From contig JBANAY010000004.1 in the NCBI GenBank assembly GCA_037952775.1, positions 3,782,001 through 3,846,000 of the forward strand: a stretch of 64,000 bases of DNA, written 5' to 3'. This DNA comes from Clonostachys chloroleuca. Taxonomy: Eukaryota > Ascomycota > Sordariomycetes > Hypocreales > Bionectriaceae. Made by a program: the position numbers and the translations under genes. The stretch's first letter is position 1. Each line of letters starts with the position of its first letter. Positions 1-11,576 of this stretch are shown here, in pieces. The notes beneath the pieces were generated by a model. It did not search any database. It was not told where the DNA came from and saw only the letters and a program-made list of their open reading frames with translations.

Positions 1-1353
1 CATAAAACGCCGCCGCAGTGATACACGAATGATTGCAATACAGGTTTACCCTTTGGCCAATTTTGAAGTTCTCAGACACTTGTGCCCTGTCGTTTGTCCC
101 AAGTATTCCATGTTCTTGCGATAAGCGCACAACCGCCCAAGCTGGTTTCCCAATGACGCGGCCGAACCCTGAATAGCCACTACCTTCCCGAGAGAGAGCA
201 ACGACACCGGCATTCACTAGAGCCTCGTTTCGCTCTGTATAAACACCACAGACTTCGGCAGCAACGCGAATTGCTTGGTCAGAGTCTGAAACCAACCCTG
301 TCGACACCTGCTGTAGGTCGTTGCAGGGGAAATTACCTAGACCAAGAATTTCGTCAGTCAATATCTAACATGCTGAGAAAGTATGTGCTTGACGCTTCTT
401 GATTCCAAATGGCCATACCTGCATGAAGCTCGACCTTCACATTTGACGGGATGTTTGCTTTCAGGTACTGCACAACATGGGCTGTGGGAGTTGCTCCAAT
501 GGAAACAATTAGGGCACGGTCGGCAGGCAGCAGCGCCGCGGCATTGAGAACGCTTGATATTTCGATTTCAAGCGTCTTTTGGGCCTCGTCCAGTGACTTG
601 CCGGCGTAAGAGTGTCCTGCGTGGCAATAGAAACCAGAAATGTTCACTGCTGAAGATCTGTCTGCACGTTCCACCAGTTTTGTTAAGGCTGTGCTATTTG
701 CCGCAATACCAGCACGACGGGAGCCAACGTCAAGCTTGATGAAAATATCCCAGGGCTGGGTGCCCGACTTCTCAAGGACATCGATGTGATCCTCATTGTC
801 TACTAGCAGCAGAATTCGCACGCTTTCCCTTAGCTTAACGAGGTCTTGTAGCGCCCCTGGGTAAATTGGCAGTCCGTATAGAATCTACTACAGTTAGCAC
901 AAAAGTTCAGCAACGCCTATGGGGTTGAAGTATAAGACTCGCTTCATCTAGAAGACCCTCCTTGACCAACGGCAGACAACCCCGAATCTCGCAAATTGTC
1001 GATGCAATTATAGACCGATACTTGCCTCCTGCTATCATCAAGCGAGTAATCTCGAGTGTCTAGAATCCAATTGCTTTAATAGCCGCTACAACTCCAAGCG
1101 ATAGTTGCCGACAAACCTTGAGAGTTTTAACATGGGGCCGAAAGCCAATCCCAAGTTTCTCGACATTCTCATGTAGAGTATTGACATTCCTCTTCAGAAC
1201 TGGAAGATCAACAACGAGTGATGGCGTGGGTAGCTCTGAGGCTGGTCGCCCAATGTAAGATGCGTGATTCTCGAAAGCTCGGTCCATCACAACGGTTGAA
1301 ACTCGGCCAGTGAGAGCAACAGTTGAATTGCAAATGAGTTTAGATATCTCCAT
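1..1353 (-). CDS. D-serine dehydratase-like PLP enzyme (DSD1 / D-threonine aldolase family), C-terminal end cut by window edge
   Basis: Fold-type III PLP enzyme expected to deaminate D-serine or cleave a related D-hydroxy-amino acid in the cytosol. Exons read 1353-1117, 1059-943, 884-419 and 336-1, all phases consistent. The N-terminus has TPSLVVDLPVLKRNV and the PLP-lysine motif RPHVKT, completed across intron 1. A RILLLVDN strand and ELHAG|NFPCNDLQQV follow. Near the edge CNHSC supplies the His-x-Cys zinc ligands typical of DSD1. Intron 2 (942-885) starts with GC rather than GT but is needed to join DE|ILYGLP; introns 1 and 3 are GT-AG. The start may instead be the internal Met at 1287 (MDRAFENH). 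The stop lies beyond base 1. Family assignment is firm; D-serine versus D-threonine specificity cannot be decided here. Confidence 0.85.
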
Positions 1354-1416
1354 GGATCAAAGATGCATCTTAAATAATTGTGTTAAGAAACGGTGCAATG
1401 CGCAATATATCCCTCG

Positions 1417-1446
1417 CCGCGGTCCGCGGTGAGAGGAATTCCGCGG
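1417..1446. promoter_or_regulatory. Cluster of three CCGCGG palindromes upstream of the DSD1-like gene
   Basis: CCGCGG occurs at 1417-1422, 1424-1429 and 1441-1446, about 65-95 bp upstream of the minus-strand start at 1353. Inverted CGG/CCG triplets are the usual half-sites of Zn2Cys6 regulators, so this is a plausible activator site. The rest of 1354-1800 shows no gene. Binding is inferred only. Confidence 0.4.
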
Positions 1447-1800
1447 CCAAGGCCAAGCTCCAATTCGACTCCACGAGCTCGCTAATTCCCGCATCAAAGT
1501 CGGGCGCATGATGGCCCATCTTTTTTCGGATCTAAACTTTGTCAACGCCTGCTCACATCAGACCGCCGATTCAAATAAACCCGCTGACTGAAATAATCGT
1601 GGGGTTGCAGATCATCACAAGTGCCGGTGGTAGTGATGAGTGTGGCAAGGAAACGAAGGCGGCTGGTTCTCTCTGATCTCTCACACACGGATATTCCCGT
1701 AAGTGTGGTCAAAGTCGGTAGAGAATATGGTCATACCATTCAACTTTCTTCCAATTGAGTGAGGATAACTATTCGTACATCATATATTCATACCACGTTT

Positions 1801-3495
1801 CTAAACAGCCATTGTGTCTTCGTAATTGATTTCAGTGCCTTCCTTTCGAAACTTCCGTTTAGCAACATCCACAATGAGCAGTTTCAAATCTGGCGAGACG
1901 CTTGGATGATGTGCGATCTGCTTCAAAGCCGTGTGGCTTCGTGGCGAACCGTTTTCCTCCAAAATCAAAATCATATCCTCCGTGACCGCAAACTCGTCTA
2001 CGAACATGTTGGATAAAGCAAGTAGTGCGGTGTCTGGATAAGGTGCACCTGCCGCAGCATTTAGAACTGCGGTGGTGAGGCGCGACACATCTCTGCGTGC
2101 CTCTATAATCCGACACAGAACCTGCTTAGCCTTGGGATTCTTTGTTGCCGCTATGAGGATCGGCTCTGCGTCTATGACGCGTTCCGGCTTAGTCCGGAGA
2201 AGGAGATCAAGCCACTCCAGGTTCTGCCAGTTCCTTGCGGCGTTTTCGAGCATGGCCTGACTTGCATGGCTCTTTATGAGTAGCTCCAGCAGGTTTGATG
2301 ACTCCAGTCCAAGTTTCCCACATTGGACCAGCATCTCATTTGTAATATGGACATGATGACCCTTATTGATGATAAAGTTCTCCGCGTCGTCTTCAACGGG
2401 TGCCCTCAGATGCTGGTCCATGGCAGCCACGTACAATGAGTGGATAGACTTGAGGAACCCGTGCATGGTCTCATCGTCGATCATCCCGTTCCAATAACCC
2501 GCGGTGAAGTCAGGCAAGTTTTCGATATCAAGTTTGCAAAAGTATGCAACGCAGCCCCTAATCACATCTCGCTCCGTTTTCTCGTAGTCAGGCTTCAACA
2601 ACTCCCTGAGATTCGGGTCCGAGGCAATACCCAGCAAGGCGTACACCATGTCCCTTGGGTCCTGCGCCTTGCTGGAACGGAACATGCACAAGAGGGTGTA
2701 CAGATCATGCTTCTGGCCTCGCAATGAGTCTCGGCCTGGGTGGGATGGCATGATGTCGAGAATAGCCTGTACTTGGCTGGAAGGTTTAAAGGCAAAGAGG
2801 TAACATGAGAGAGCGAAGATACGAGCAGAGACGGATTTGGCACCACAGCACACAATGCCCCTTCTTGAATTGGCCACTTCCTGTATTATCCAGACTCTTT
2901 CAAACCAGGGCCGCTCCAGAAGATCCTGTAGCCCCTTTCGCTGGTTCTGGATCAGACCGGGGTATCTCTTGGCCAGTCGCGACTGGCAGGTCGACCAAAG
3001 CCATTGCCATCTCCCGTCCGTCGTGGTCCAATCCTTACACGCGACGGACGCAGACAACGTCTCCAGAGTTTTGAGCGAATCGAGTGCGACATTGGTGGCG
3101 TACGTTGGTTGTCCCAACCAATAGATGACAGAATCGGCGTTCTTGTAGATGCCTGTCATCTGGCTGACCTGATGGTTTCGTTCGCGTGAATTTTCTTGAT
3201 CAATGCATAGTGCGTCAATCCAAAGGATTCGGTCGCAGTGTAGTAGTCGTAGGTGGTTGAGGGCTTGGTAGAGGTTGATGGTCACGGGCAGCCTCTTCCC
3301 GTTGGCAACGATTGTCTCGGGCTTGTCGTTGCCGCCCCAAGTGTAGGACAGCGCTTCGTACGGGATTCCCCCGGCGGTGGCGACAAAGGACTGGAATATT
3401 TCGCATTCGATTGTTGGGCCGTGGCCGGCGACGAGTCGTAGGAGACGGAACGATGGCCGCTCCAAATTGAGGCGAGAATACTCGAATGAAGCCAT
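1801..3495 (-). CDS. HET-domain (heterokaryon incompatibility-type) protein
   Basis: Single-exon 564-residue protein. The N-terminal third carries the three HET blocks: YEALSYTWG near residue 45, ILWIDALCIDQ near 90, and RPWFERVWIIQE near 195. The DPRDMVYALLGIA block that usually follows HET is also present. The C-terminal half has no repeat type I can name; it is helical and leucine-rich. HET-domain proteins take part in nonself recognition and programmed cell death between incompatible hyphae, but most are uncharacterised. No NACHT, WD40 or ankyrin module is attached. The neighbours (PLP enzyme, regulator) suggest no shared pathway. Confidence 0.9.
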   Translation of the reverse strand: MASFEYSRLNLERPSFRLLRLVAGHGPTIECEIFQSFVATAGGIPYEALSYTWGGNDKPETIVANGKRLPVTINLYQALNHLRLLHCDRILWIDALCIDQENSRERNHQVSQMTGIYKNADSVIYWLGQPTYATNVALDSLKTLETLSASVACKDWTTTDGRWQWLWSTCQSRLAKRYPGLIQNQRKGLQDLLERPWFERVWIIQEVANSRRGIVCCGAKSVSARIFALSCYLFAFKPSSQVQAILDIMPSHPGRDSLRGQKHDLYTLLCMFRSSKAQDPRDMVYALLGIASDPNLRELLKPDYEKTERDVIRGCVAYFCKLDIENLPDFTAGYWNGMIDDETMHGFLKSIHSLYVAAMDQHLRAPVEDDAENFIINKGHHVHITNEMLVQCGKLGLESSNLLELLIKSHASQAMLENAARNWQNLEWLDLLLRTKPERVIDAEPILIAATKNPKAKQVLCRIIEARRDVSRLTTAVLNAAAGAPYPDTALLALSNMFVDEFAVTEDMILILEENGSPRSHTALKQIAHHPSVSPDLKLLIVDVAKRKFRKEGTEINYEDTMAV

Positions 3496-4162
3496 CTGTC
3501 TTTGGACTTGCGCGATCGTTTGACGCGCAGAGGAATTGAAAATAACTGAGCGACCCCTTGCCCTTAAAATCGATCGGCAGATGGGGCAGGGTCTTACTTA
3601 TATGCACTCCCATGTCGCCTTGCAGGCACTGCCACTCCGAGTCAGCCCTACCAGACCGGTAAAATTCGCCATCCTCTCCGTATCATGCCAGATTCGGGAG
3701 CCCAAGTAAAAACTAACTCATACACCAGAAGTATTCCTTGACTGTTTAGCAAAACAATTCGAGGGGTTCCATTTTTGCCATTTTGCAAAGCTCATCTCGC
3801 TCGTGGAGGAAGCAGCTGGACACATATTATAAGCCAATGGAATAGAGGGAACGAACAGCGCTGTAGCCTAGATCTGCCTTACTGCGGGGTAACAACCCAT
3901 GTTTACACAGGAAACCGCGTCATGAACGAAGGTCATCGGAGTGCATGGCTCTATCTCGTGCCCTACCCCGGTCTATAATATGTCTTGTTCCGGATTGCCA
4001 TATATAATTTGATATTACATGGCTAACGACATGGAACACGGCTAGAATGACTGGCTGAGGACCAACAACGGCATCGCGGAATGTAGTTCATACATCTGTG
4101 ATGTGACATAACAACAACCCTGGAAGGAAAACAATCCTCGATTTCCACTGTTTTGGTCGGTA
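3496..4162. other. Intergenic region upstream of the HET gene
   Basis: 667 bp holding the HET promoter and the 3' flank of the next minus-strand gene. I see no coding exon, repeat or RNA gene. Confidence 0.5.
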
Positions 4163-5756
4163 TCAACCACTAACTTGATGCTTTGAGCACGCAGCTTCAA
4201 AGGCAATTTTTGCGACCGCGTCCCCAAAGAATTCAAACCAAACCATCGAAACCAGAAACGTCCTGGCCTCAGACCACGAAGAGATCAACAATTCCTTCAT
4301 TGTGTCAGCAAGCCATGCTTCCAGCCATGTATCTGCCGCTTCAGGAACGCCAAATTGGAAACGAAGCATGATCATCCAAAACAGGAGCGGACAAGGAATA
4401 TCCTCAACCGCACTACGCAGCTGGAGCAACGCCACTTCAAACCGCACCAAAGCTCGACGCTGGGCTTTATTGTTGGGATGCCACCCAAACATCAGCTTTG
4501 TCATCACAACAAGCAGACCCATGCGCAGAGCATTATTCAGGGAGCATTCCGCAAAGGAGAGGTGGAGGAGGCGATATTGCATCGAGACTGTAATCTTGCC
4601 GTAAGTGCTCTGGTCAATCCGGGTGTTTGATTTCTGGTTGCGGTTGCACATGAATGCGAATTGCCTCATGTCCAGCCACACATTAACGAGTTTTGGTTCA
4701 AGCGAGCGTATTTTCTGGAGCTGGATACTGATGAGGCCAGTGTCTACGGGCTCGTCTTGATCGACCAGGTATCGATCCCACGATATTGACTCCTGGAAGA
4801 ACATCGGAGGCCGATCCTCAAGAAAAGCGAAGGCACTATCAACTCTGAAGAAACAATTAGCCACTTTGAATGGTCAGATAAAGCTCGCAATTCTCACCTG
4901 CATATCTTTGTTCGCATCTCGCGGAGGTCTGACTTCAAAGACGTCAGTCCCCCTCGCGCTTCTACAAGTGCGCGGAGACCTTGTACGTGTGCCTCGAAGC
5001 TTTTAGTATCTCCAGATCCTTCTGCTGCGTGTGCAAGAGTAATAATGGCTAACGCGGTTGGATCAGACAGCGCGACAAGTTGATCAGGCGAGCTTAGCCT
5101 TTGCCGAAGTAGTTGAAAGGTCTTGGTTCCATGCCTATATGTCTCATTACTTCTTGGCAGGCCTAGCAGCATCTCCTTGTATGCAAGAACGGCAAACTGG
5201 ATAGCGTGGAAGTATAGGGGGTCGTTGAAGAGAAAGAGGTAGAGTGACCTATCGACAGCTGTGTGCCGTACACATACTTCGGTGGGATAGAACGAGTCTC
5301 GAATATGGGTGAGATCTGCTCACATAGTTAGCATGCATAAACGACCTATCAAATTTCGGGTGAGGCAAACGAACATTGAACAGCATTCTCAATCGTGTAA
5401 GGTTTCGTGGTTTCGGCGAAAGTTACAAACGAAATCTCAGAGCCGACGGGTCGTGAGGCGCTAAGATTGTCCCTTCTTCGACCTTGGGTACGTGTAACCT
5501 GCAGCTGATGCCGCTTCATGGCCGGTTTCCTGTCAGACCCCCCATCGCCATCATCTTTCGAACCACACTGCTGGATCCGCCATCTAAAAGTTGACCCCGA
5601 GCGGACGGGTATTTGAGATTTGCCAGACTTCGGGTCTCGTTTGGGCTTTGCATTACAACCCTTGGTCGTTTTCATAATTGAGCTTGCCCAGTATTTCAAG
5701 ATAGAACGATTTTTCTTGATGATATAGACGGCCAGTATATTACTATTCGATTCCAC
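4163..5756 (-). CDS. Fungal transcription-factor-like protein with a degenerate or absent Zn2Cys6 cluster
   Basis: Three exons in consistent phase: 5756-5375, 5315-4898 and 4844-4163, giving 493 residues (a later Met at 5673 is an alternative start). The C-terminal two thirds look like the fungal-specific regulator domain (Fungal_trans_2 type): RDSFYPTEVCVRHTAVDRSLY, a central FNDPLYFHAIQFAVLAYKEM helix, and a C-terminal WFEFFGDAVAKIAFEAA block. At the N-terminus, where CX2CX6CX5-12CX2C should sit, exon 1 reads TKGCNAKPKRDPKSGKSQ. That resembles a zinc cluster in spacing of basic residues but lacks the cysteines. Intron 1 is 59 nt with GCTAAC branch point; intron 2 is 53 nt. Either the DNA-binding module has decayed or the true first exon is missed. 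No pathway can be assigned. Confidence 0.65.
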
Positions 5757-6505
5757 GGGATCTCCTGAAATCCAATTAATATATTAATGTAAACAGAACG
5801 GGGAGTTCCAGCCTCTTGAAACAATTTTGGGATCAGAAGTGAGGATTGAAAAGGGGCCTCCAGGAGATGGTCCGAGAGCTCTGACCGGAATAATGTTCTT
5901 CCACACGCATTCTTCTACGCAGCAAAACATCCAAAGCCCTTAATGGCTGCAGCATTGAAACAGAAAAGCATTACAGGTCCAATGCAGTAAGAAGATAATT
6001 TGGTGGAGGCATATTAAAGAGATAAAATTGCGAGCAGACACCATTTGATCAACTCAGGAAGCCGAAATTGATCCACGTCTAAGAATGAGACTCACAAACC
6101 ATATAACTCGGTTATTGATAACTAAGAGAACGATTGTAGAAACAGATATTCTACTTGAATTGATGCATCCTTAAGCTTTCCCGAACTTTTATTCTTAACC
6201 AACATCTTCCCCATTTGGGAAGCAAAGGCGGGAGTTTATCGACGTAGGTTATAGGGTAGGCTAATTGAATAGAGGTGGTGGTGGTGGAGGATCGCTTAGT
6301 AAGGCAGCAATTCGGAAATTGTGCCGTGGTTGCCCGCCTTGCTTGTCTGTACGTATCACATGACATCGCGAATGAAGGGGTAATTATGACGGACCCGCCG
6401 GACATCCATGATTTGCGTTGCAGTGAATAACACGTATCGACAAGCACTTCATTCCGTATCCTTTACTCACTCGTGGCGCCCGACGCTGCCTAACCGTCAT
6501 CGAAC
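5757..6505. other. Divergent intergenic region between the regulator-like gene and the thioredoxin gene
   Basis: About 750 bp between two divergent genes. An antisense 98-codon frame at 6151-6447 has no recognisable domain and I do not call it. No repeat or RNA gene seen. Confidence 0.45.
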
Positions 6506-7118
6506 ATGGATAATATCTACATAGTTATTCTGGCATTTATTGCCATCTATGTATTTGGGGTAAGTCACCCTTCCTGCGTGCCGCTGCCGTAGCGCTGGAT
6601 CGGTCGCTCGGAAGCCGAGTATGCTGACACGTGATGGCCGCTAGCAATTCTTCCAAGACCGCACACCAATCCCCGAGACCTCGGGCAATGTGTTCAAGAT
6701 CGCCAAAGCTGAGGAGCTGGATGCCCTCTTGTCCTCGACTACCCATGTGGTTGTAGACTTTTATGCCGACTGGTGCCCACCCTGTCGCGCTATTGCGCCC
6801 ATCTTTTCCAAGCTGGCCGACGCCCACACAACCAAGAACCAGCTTGCTTTCGCCAAGGTCAATGTGGACCATGTGAAGAATGTCTCTGCTCGCTATGGTG
6901 TGTCCGCGATGCCGACTTTTGTCATCTTTCAGAAGGGTGCCCCTACGGGTGTGGCCGCCAAAGGTTTGGAGGGTCGTCAGTCTGTGACTGTTACCTCTGA
7001 CGGGCTTGTTAACAGAATTCGTGGTGCGGACCGAGTTGCGCTTGAAGCAGTGGTAGCCACACTGGCTGCTGAGATTGAGGGCTCAAGTGACGCAGGCGCA
7101 AGCAAGGAGAAGCAGTAA
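6506..7118 (+). CDS. Membrane-anchored thioredoxin
   Basis: Two exons, 6506-6559 and 6645-7118 (85-nt GT-AG intron), 175 residues. Exon 1 encodes only MDNIYIVILAFIAIYVFG, a hydrophobic segment that would anchor or target the protein. Exon 2 carries a complete thioredoxin fold: VVDFYADWCPPC active site near residue 60 (WCPPC instead of the classic WCGPC), cis-proline motif AMPTFVIF and a C-terminal amphipathic helix. Role: thiol-disulfide exchange at a membrane face, partner unknown. The WCPPC active site and N-terminal anchor separate it from cytosolic TrxA. A GTG at 6690 would start a soluble form but lacks support. A trailing Ser/Ala/Glu tail ends in KEKQ. Confidence 0.85.
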
Positions 7119-8717
7119 TTGTCGACAGATGTTCCCGTATCGAAAGAAACATGCCCATACCTCGGCAGCTCCACAGGAGGCCTCCAAATTGATTACTAGG
7201 GAAAAGCAAATTTGAAAACCTCATTACTACGGGAGGTCTTCTCCTGACATTATAATGTGCTTGCTACCATGCCAAATTTACTTGTCGATGCGCCGATGTG
7301 ATGACACGTAAACACGCACACTCGATTTATCATCTAGAAGCATACATGTAGTCTGGAGCACTCTTATGAATGTTGATACGATGGCCGCCAACCTCCTGAG
7401 GAGTTATTGGATCCCAGTAAAGTTGTGATATCGTGATATTCCTGCTCTCTACGATCGACTTATGTTTCCAAGCAGCCTCATTCCAACTCATATGAAACTG
7501 TAATCTGAAAGAGATAGTGGAGTCCTGTATTTACTGAGGAAATGTGTCCTTATCACGGCTGTTGCAGTTGTCTTTCAAACATATTGGTACTCCAAATGCA
7601 GACGATGTATCCTAGGAATCACGTTTTCACATTCCCTGTACGGCTCAAAGGGACACTCTCATTAGCTCTCGTATCCCTAACTAATTTCGTCGGGTAATCA
7701 AATCGAGAGATCCCATTAGAGAATCCAAATATCAGAACAAATATGTTCATTCGTCAAAATGGAATGGCCATTATGCCTTCTTGGTAACTTGACTTTTCCC
7801 AATCCAGCCACTCACATAACAGTTTCCAATGTTGCGGCACGGTACCCCTGAACGGTGTGCCACCTCCTCACCGGTTTGTTCCCGGCTCATATTCGAGGAC
7901 GGGCCGCTGCGAGCTTTTGGCCACATTTGATTCATTTCCATGAACTTGGTGTGGAGGTTGGTTTCACATGTTAGCCCTCGGCTTTATCCAACCGCGGATC
8001 CATTCTAGTGCCTACGCTACGGTCCAAATATTCCGGGCAACGCTATTATTGATTTTGTGAAAAAAGAGTAAGGCTCTTGACTTGTGATCCAAGTTTTTCT
8101 CCGTAATTATTCGAGTGATCGACAATGGAGAACAGGGTCGGGGATTAGGAGAGATCGTAGTCTGGAGAAGCTCTCACGCAGCCAAATTTCAAATTTCGAG
8201 AATTTACCCACTTAGCAAAAGTATCTTAGATTGCCACACGAAGATCATGTGGTACGTTATCGTTTCAAATTTTTAATAAATGTGCCTGCCGGGGTGTATA
8301 CTCTAAAGTCCCTTGCATATTTCTCACCCACCCTTCTGCACAAGCCCCTAAAGGGATTTCGTGGTTAGGGTTCCTAGACGTGCCCTGAGCTGCACCTCGA
8401 GAACCACAAAACAAGGGGGCCATGTGCTAGTAACTCTGTAGAATGCGGGGAAGCAGGGGTCGACCGGGTGGAAGGAGCTGGGGAATTCAATCTTCAACTA
8501 GGATCTTGAGCAGCCAGACGTGGCTTCCCCGGAAGGTGATTACTAGGACTCTCTGCCCAATTTTATGCATTATTTATGAATTAGGACATTCTGCAATGTG
8601 TTATGTGTTTCTCCTTTAATTTAATCATTCCCTCCTTCCAAACATACATTGTTTCATTCAATACCGAGGGGCTATCTACGTCTGAAGTAGAATCTACTGA
8701 GTGCTACCGGAAAAGCC
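7119..8717. other. Gene-poor intergenic region
   Basis: About 1.6 kb between thioredoxin and the receptor gene. Stops are frequent in all frames. I find no domain, tRNA-like box pair or tandem repeat; the last part must hold the receptor promoter. Confidence 0.5.
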
Positions 8718-10321
8718 ATGCCGATTCCTCTCAAGATTTATGCTTCCTGGTTAATTTTACTACTCCTGTCTACCGCAGTTGTATCGACAAGCGGTGATGC
8801 GTTGCCAGCGCTTTCAGCGTATCCAGACTGTGCGGTAAGCAAGAGTTTCATGTCATTCAACCTACAGGGATGGCGTGGATAATGGGTGATGAGGAATAAT
8901 GAGAAGTCAATACTAACCTCGTGCTCAGAGGCCTTGTATCATTTCGGCGATTCAAGGTGGTATTTGTGGCCTCGATAATCAAGCTTGTATATGCAGCAGT
9001 GCAGCATTTTCGGCCAATGTCACCTCATGTGTTGAGACAAAATGCACGATACTAGACTCTTTGGGTAGGTCGCCGACTCACCGCATGTGATTTCCCCTTG
9101 CGTACGGGCCCTCTTCTAACACCTTTCTGTGATAGTCGTTATGAATATAAGCCGTGTCGATTGCGATGAGACACCTCGAGATCGGTCGAATGAGTTGAAG
9201 GTCGCCACGATCACTGTTGGGACTGTCGCCGGGCTATTTGTCATGCTTCGCTTTGGATACAAGCTGATGATATCTAATGTGTCTCTCGCCATGGATGACT
9301 GGTTAACACTTGCCACCATGATTGTTGTGATACCAAATTTGATTATCACCATCAACGGAACAATACCGAACGGACTCGGTAGGGACATTTGGACCCTCAC
9401 ACCGGATCAGATCACGACCGTTATAAGATTTTTCTTTACAACTGCCGTTCTATACTTCGCATTAACGACACTCGTGAAGCTGTTATTCCTCAGTTTCTAC
9501 CTCAAGGTCTTCCCGACTCGCGTCGTTCAACAGGTTCTGTGGGGAACCTTTACAGTAACCGCTTTATGGGGGGTTGGGTTTGTATTCCTTACTATTTTCC
9601 AATGCCAGCCAATATCTTACTTCTGGCAGAAGTGGGATGGACTGCATGATGGGACATGTTTAGATGCAAATACCATTGCTTGGGCCAATGCGGCATCCGG
9701 TATCGCTTTGGACGTGTGGATTCTTGCTATCCCGTTATTACAGCTCAGGAAATTGCAATTGAAGTGGAAGAAGAAGATTGGAGTTGTTCTAATGTTTCTC
9801 GTGGGAGCATTGTAGGTGTCAAAAAACCTCGTCCTCGAGTGATTTACTTTCGAACAATACTAACACCGAACAGTGTAACAATCATTAGCATTCTACGCCT
9901 AAAGTCACTTGTCACCTTCGCGATGTCATCGAATGCCACTTGGGATTACTTTGATGTCACTATGTGGTCGATAATAGAGATATCTGTCGGAATCATGTGC
10001 GCATGCCTCCCTACGGTCCGCCTGCTCCTTGTCAGAATGTTCCCGGACTTGAGCGACAGCCATTCCCGAAGTTTAGGCCAGACAGATTATCGACATGCAA
10101 GCGGATTACGCTCGAGACATCGGAGTACTGCGGGAACTATAGTCCAGGGGGCTGGTGCACCAAAACCTGGCCGCAATAGCTCCAAAAAGGAGGGATTGTC
10201 TGGAATTGTGTTGCAAAAGGCGTATTCAGTTCACTACACTGAAGTTGAGGATAGGGGCTCGGTTGCACTTAGCGATATTGGACTTTTAAGAAGCGAGCGT
10301 GACATGGCGAGAAAATCGTAG
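8718..10321 (+). CDS. CFEM-domain Pth11-like G-protein-coupled receptor
   Basis: Four exons: 8718-8834, 8929-9064, 9136-9811 and 9874-10321, giving 458 residues; introns are 94, 71 and 62 nt, the first two with TACTAAC/CTAAC branch points. Residues 1-30 form a signal peptide. The CFEM module follows with eight cysteines (PDC, RPC, GIC, QACIC, TSC, TKC, VDC). Seven hydrophobic segments of the fungal rhodopsin-type domain come next, including AMDDWLTLATM, TTLVKLLFLSFYLKVFP, CQPISYFWQKWDG, and LRLKSLVTFA completed across intron 3. The cytoplasmic tail is Ser/Arg rich. In Magnaporthe, Pth11 senses surface cues for appressorium formation; the ligand here is unknown. Upstream in-frame ATGs were rejected because they do not precede the signal peptide in frame. 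Confidence 0.92.
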
Positions 10322-10719
10322 GAATTATTGTCGGATGAGATCTTGTTTCTGTTCTGCTGTGTTTTACCTCGGTTGTTCATATTTTACATTACCTACACTC
10401 AAAAGCTATTTGACCGTCAAATTCCTGCTCATACATGCAAGAATTAATAAAAAAGCTTGACCTTGATACCTATTATACATAACGGAAGGCCCTGCGGAAT
10501 GTCTCCAAGGGCTTAAAAAGGATTGCCCCATGTTGATAGCATTGATCACGGCCTGTGAGAGAGCCAGGTGGCAGAATTCGATAGATTTGCGCTTAGAAGA
10601 TCCTAATCTGTTTTTCCTAAATATCTACCCAAATACCAAACTTGAATAGTCTAAAAACCGTAACCGACTCTTTCCCTGATAAGACTGAGATAGCCACAAC
10701 AAGAGGTTTGAAAAAAACC

Positions 10720-11576
10720 CTAGACAGAATACTTCAACCACCGATCCAACTCAGATGTCCAGTTTAAGACGGGGTCATCAAACGCCAGTCCGATACCATG
10801 GCTACCCTTTGGAAGAATAAGGCTCTGAAATGGCCGATCATACTTGATCATACTTTGAATAAAGAGGATCGAGTTTTCAACTGGGACGGTGGCGTCGTTG
10901 GCTGTATGAAATAAGAAAATGGGCGGCGTTGACTCCGAGACTAGGTTCTGTGCAGATAGCTTCTCTACTAGTTCAGGGGAAGGATTCTCGCCAATTAGGT
11001 TATTCCGAGATCCTTTGTGCGTCAAAGGTTCCTCCATAGTAATCACTGGGTACGCTAGAATACCAAAATCAAGCCCGGCTTCGGGATTGGTGACTGTGGT
11101 GGCAGCTAGATGGCCTCCAGCTGAGTAGCCCCAGACGCCAAGTTTCTTGACCTTGTTCAGGGATCGAATGTAGCGGACAGCTTCCAGTGCTTCATTCTGA
11201 GGAGCCGGATATAATGGAGTGGGAGCTTTATCGGCAGCCGCATAGTCTAGGACCCAGGCATCGTACCCACGCTCATTCAGATACTTGGTTGAGTTGCTCC
11301 CTTCTCTGGGAAGTGAGACGTAAGAATATCCTCCGCCAGGAAGAACGAGGAACCCGATTCCGCGACAGTTGTTTTTGGGAGCTGGATAGTATACCAGCCG
11401 CGAGCTATTTAGACTAAGTTCGGGTTAGTACCAGGGCGGCCTGGCAGGATACGTATGAGGTCAAGGATGAAGAACCTGTCTCTTGAACTTAGGATCTGTC
11501 CTTCCGCTGTCGGAAGAGCGGTGGCCATACTAGAAAGCCAGACAATTGACGCTGTTAATGCTCTGAGAAACTTCAT
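10720..11576 (-). CDS. Secreted alpha/beta-hydrolase (esterase/lipase type)
   Basis: Two exons, 11576-11476 and 11413-10720, 264 residues. The 62-nt intron has a TACTAAC branch point. A signal peptide (MKFLRALTASIVWLSSMATA) leads into an esterase fold: VLPGGGY oxyanion loop near residue 65, nucleophile elbow GYSAGG near 140, catalytic Asp in HTANDATVPVENS, and catalytic His in KGSHGIG. The PGGGY loop and order match small esterases of the BD-FAE/Aes-like group that deacetylate or hydrolyse short acyl esters outside the cell. Substrate not predictable. It converges on the receptor gene across about 400 bp. Confidence 0.85.

Noticed and set aside
6151..6447. 98-codon minus-strand frame
   Set aside because: No domain, no orthologue-like motif, lies in a divergent promoter.
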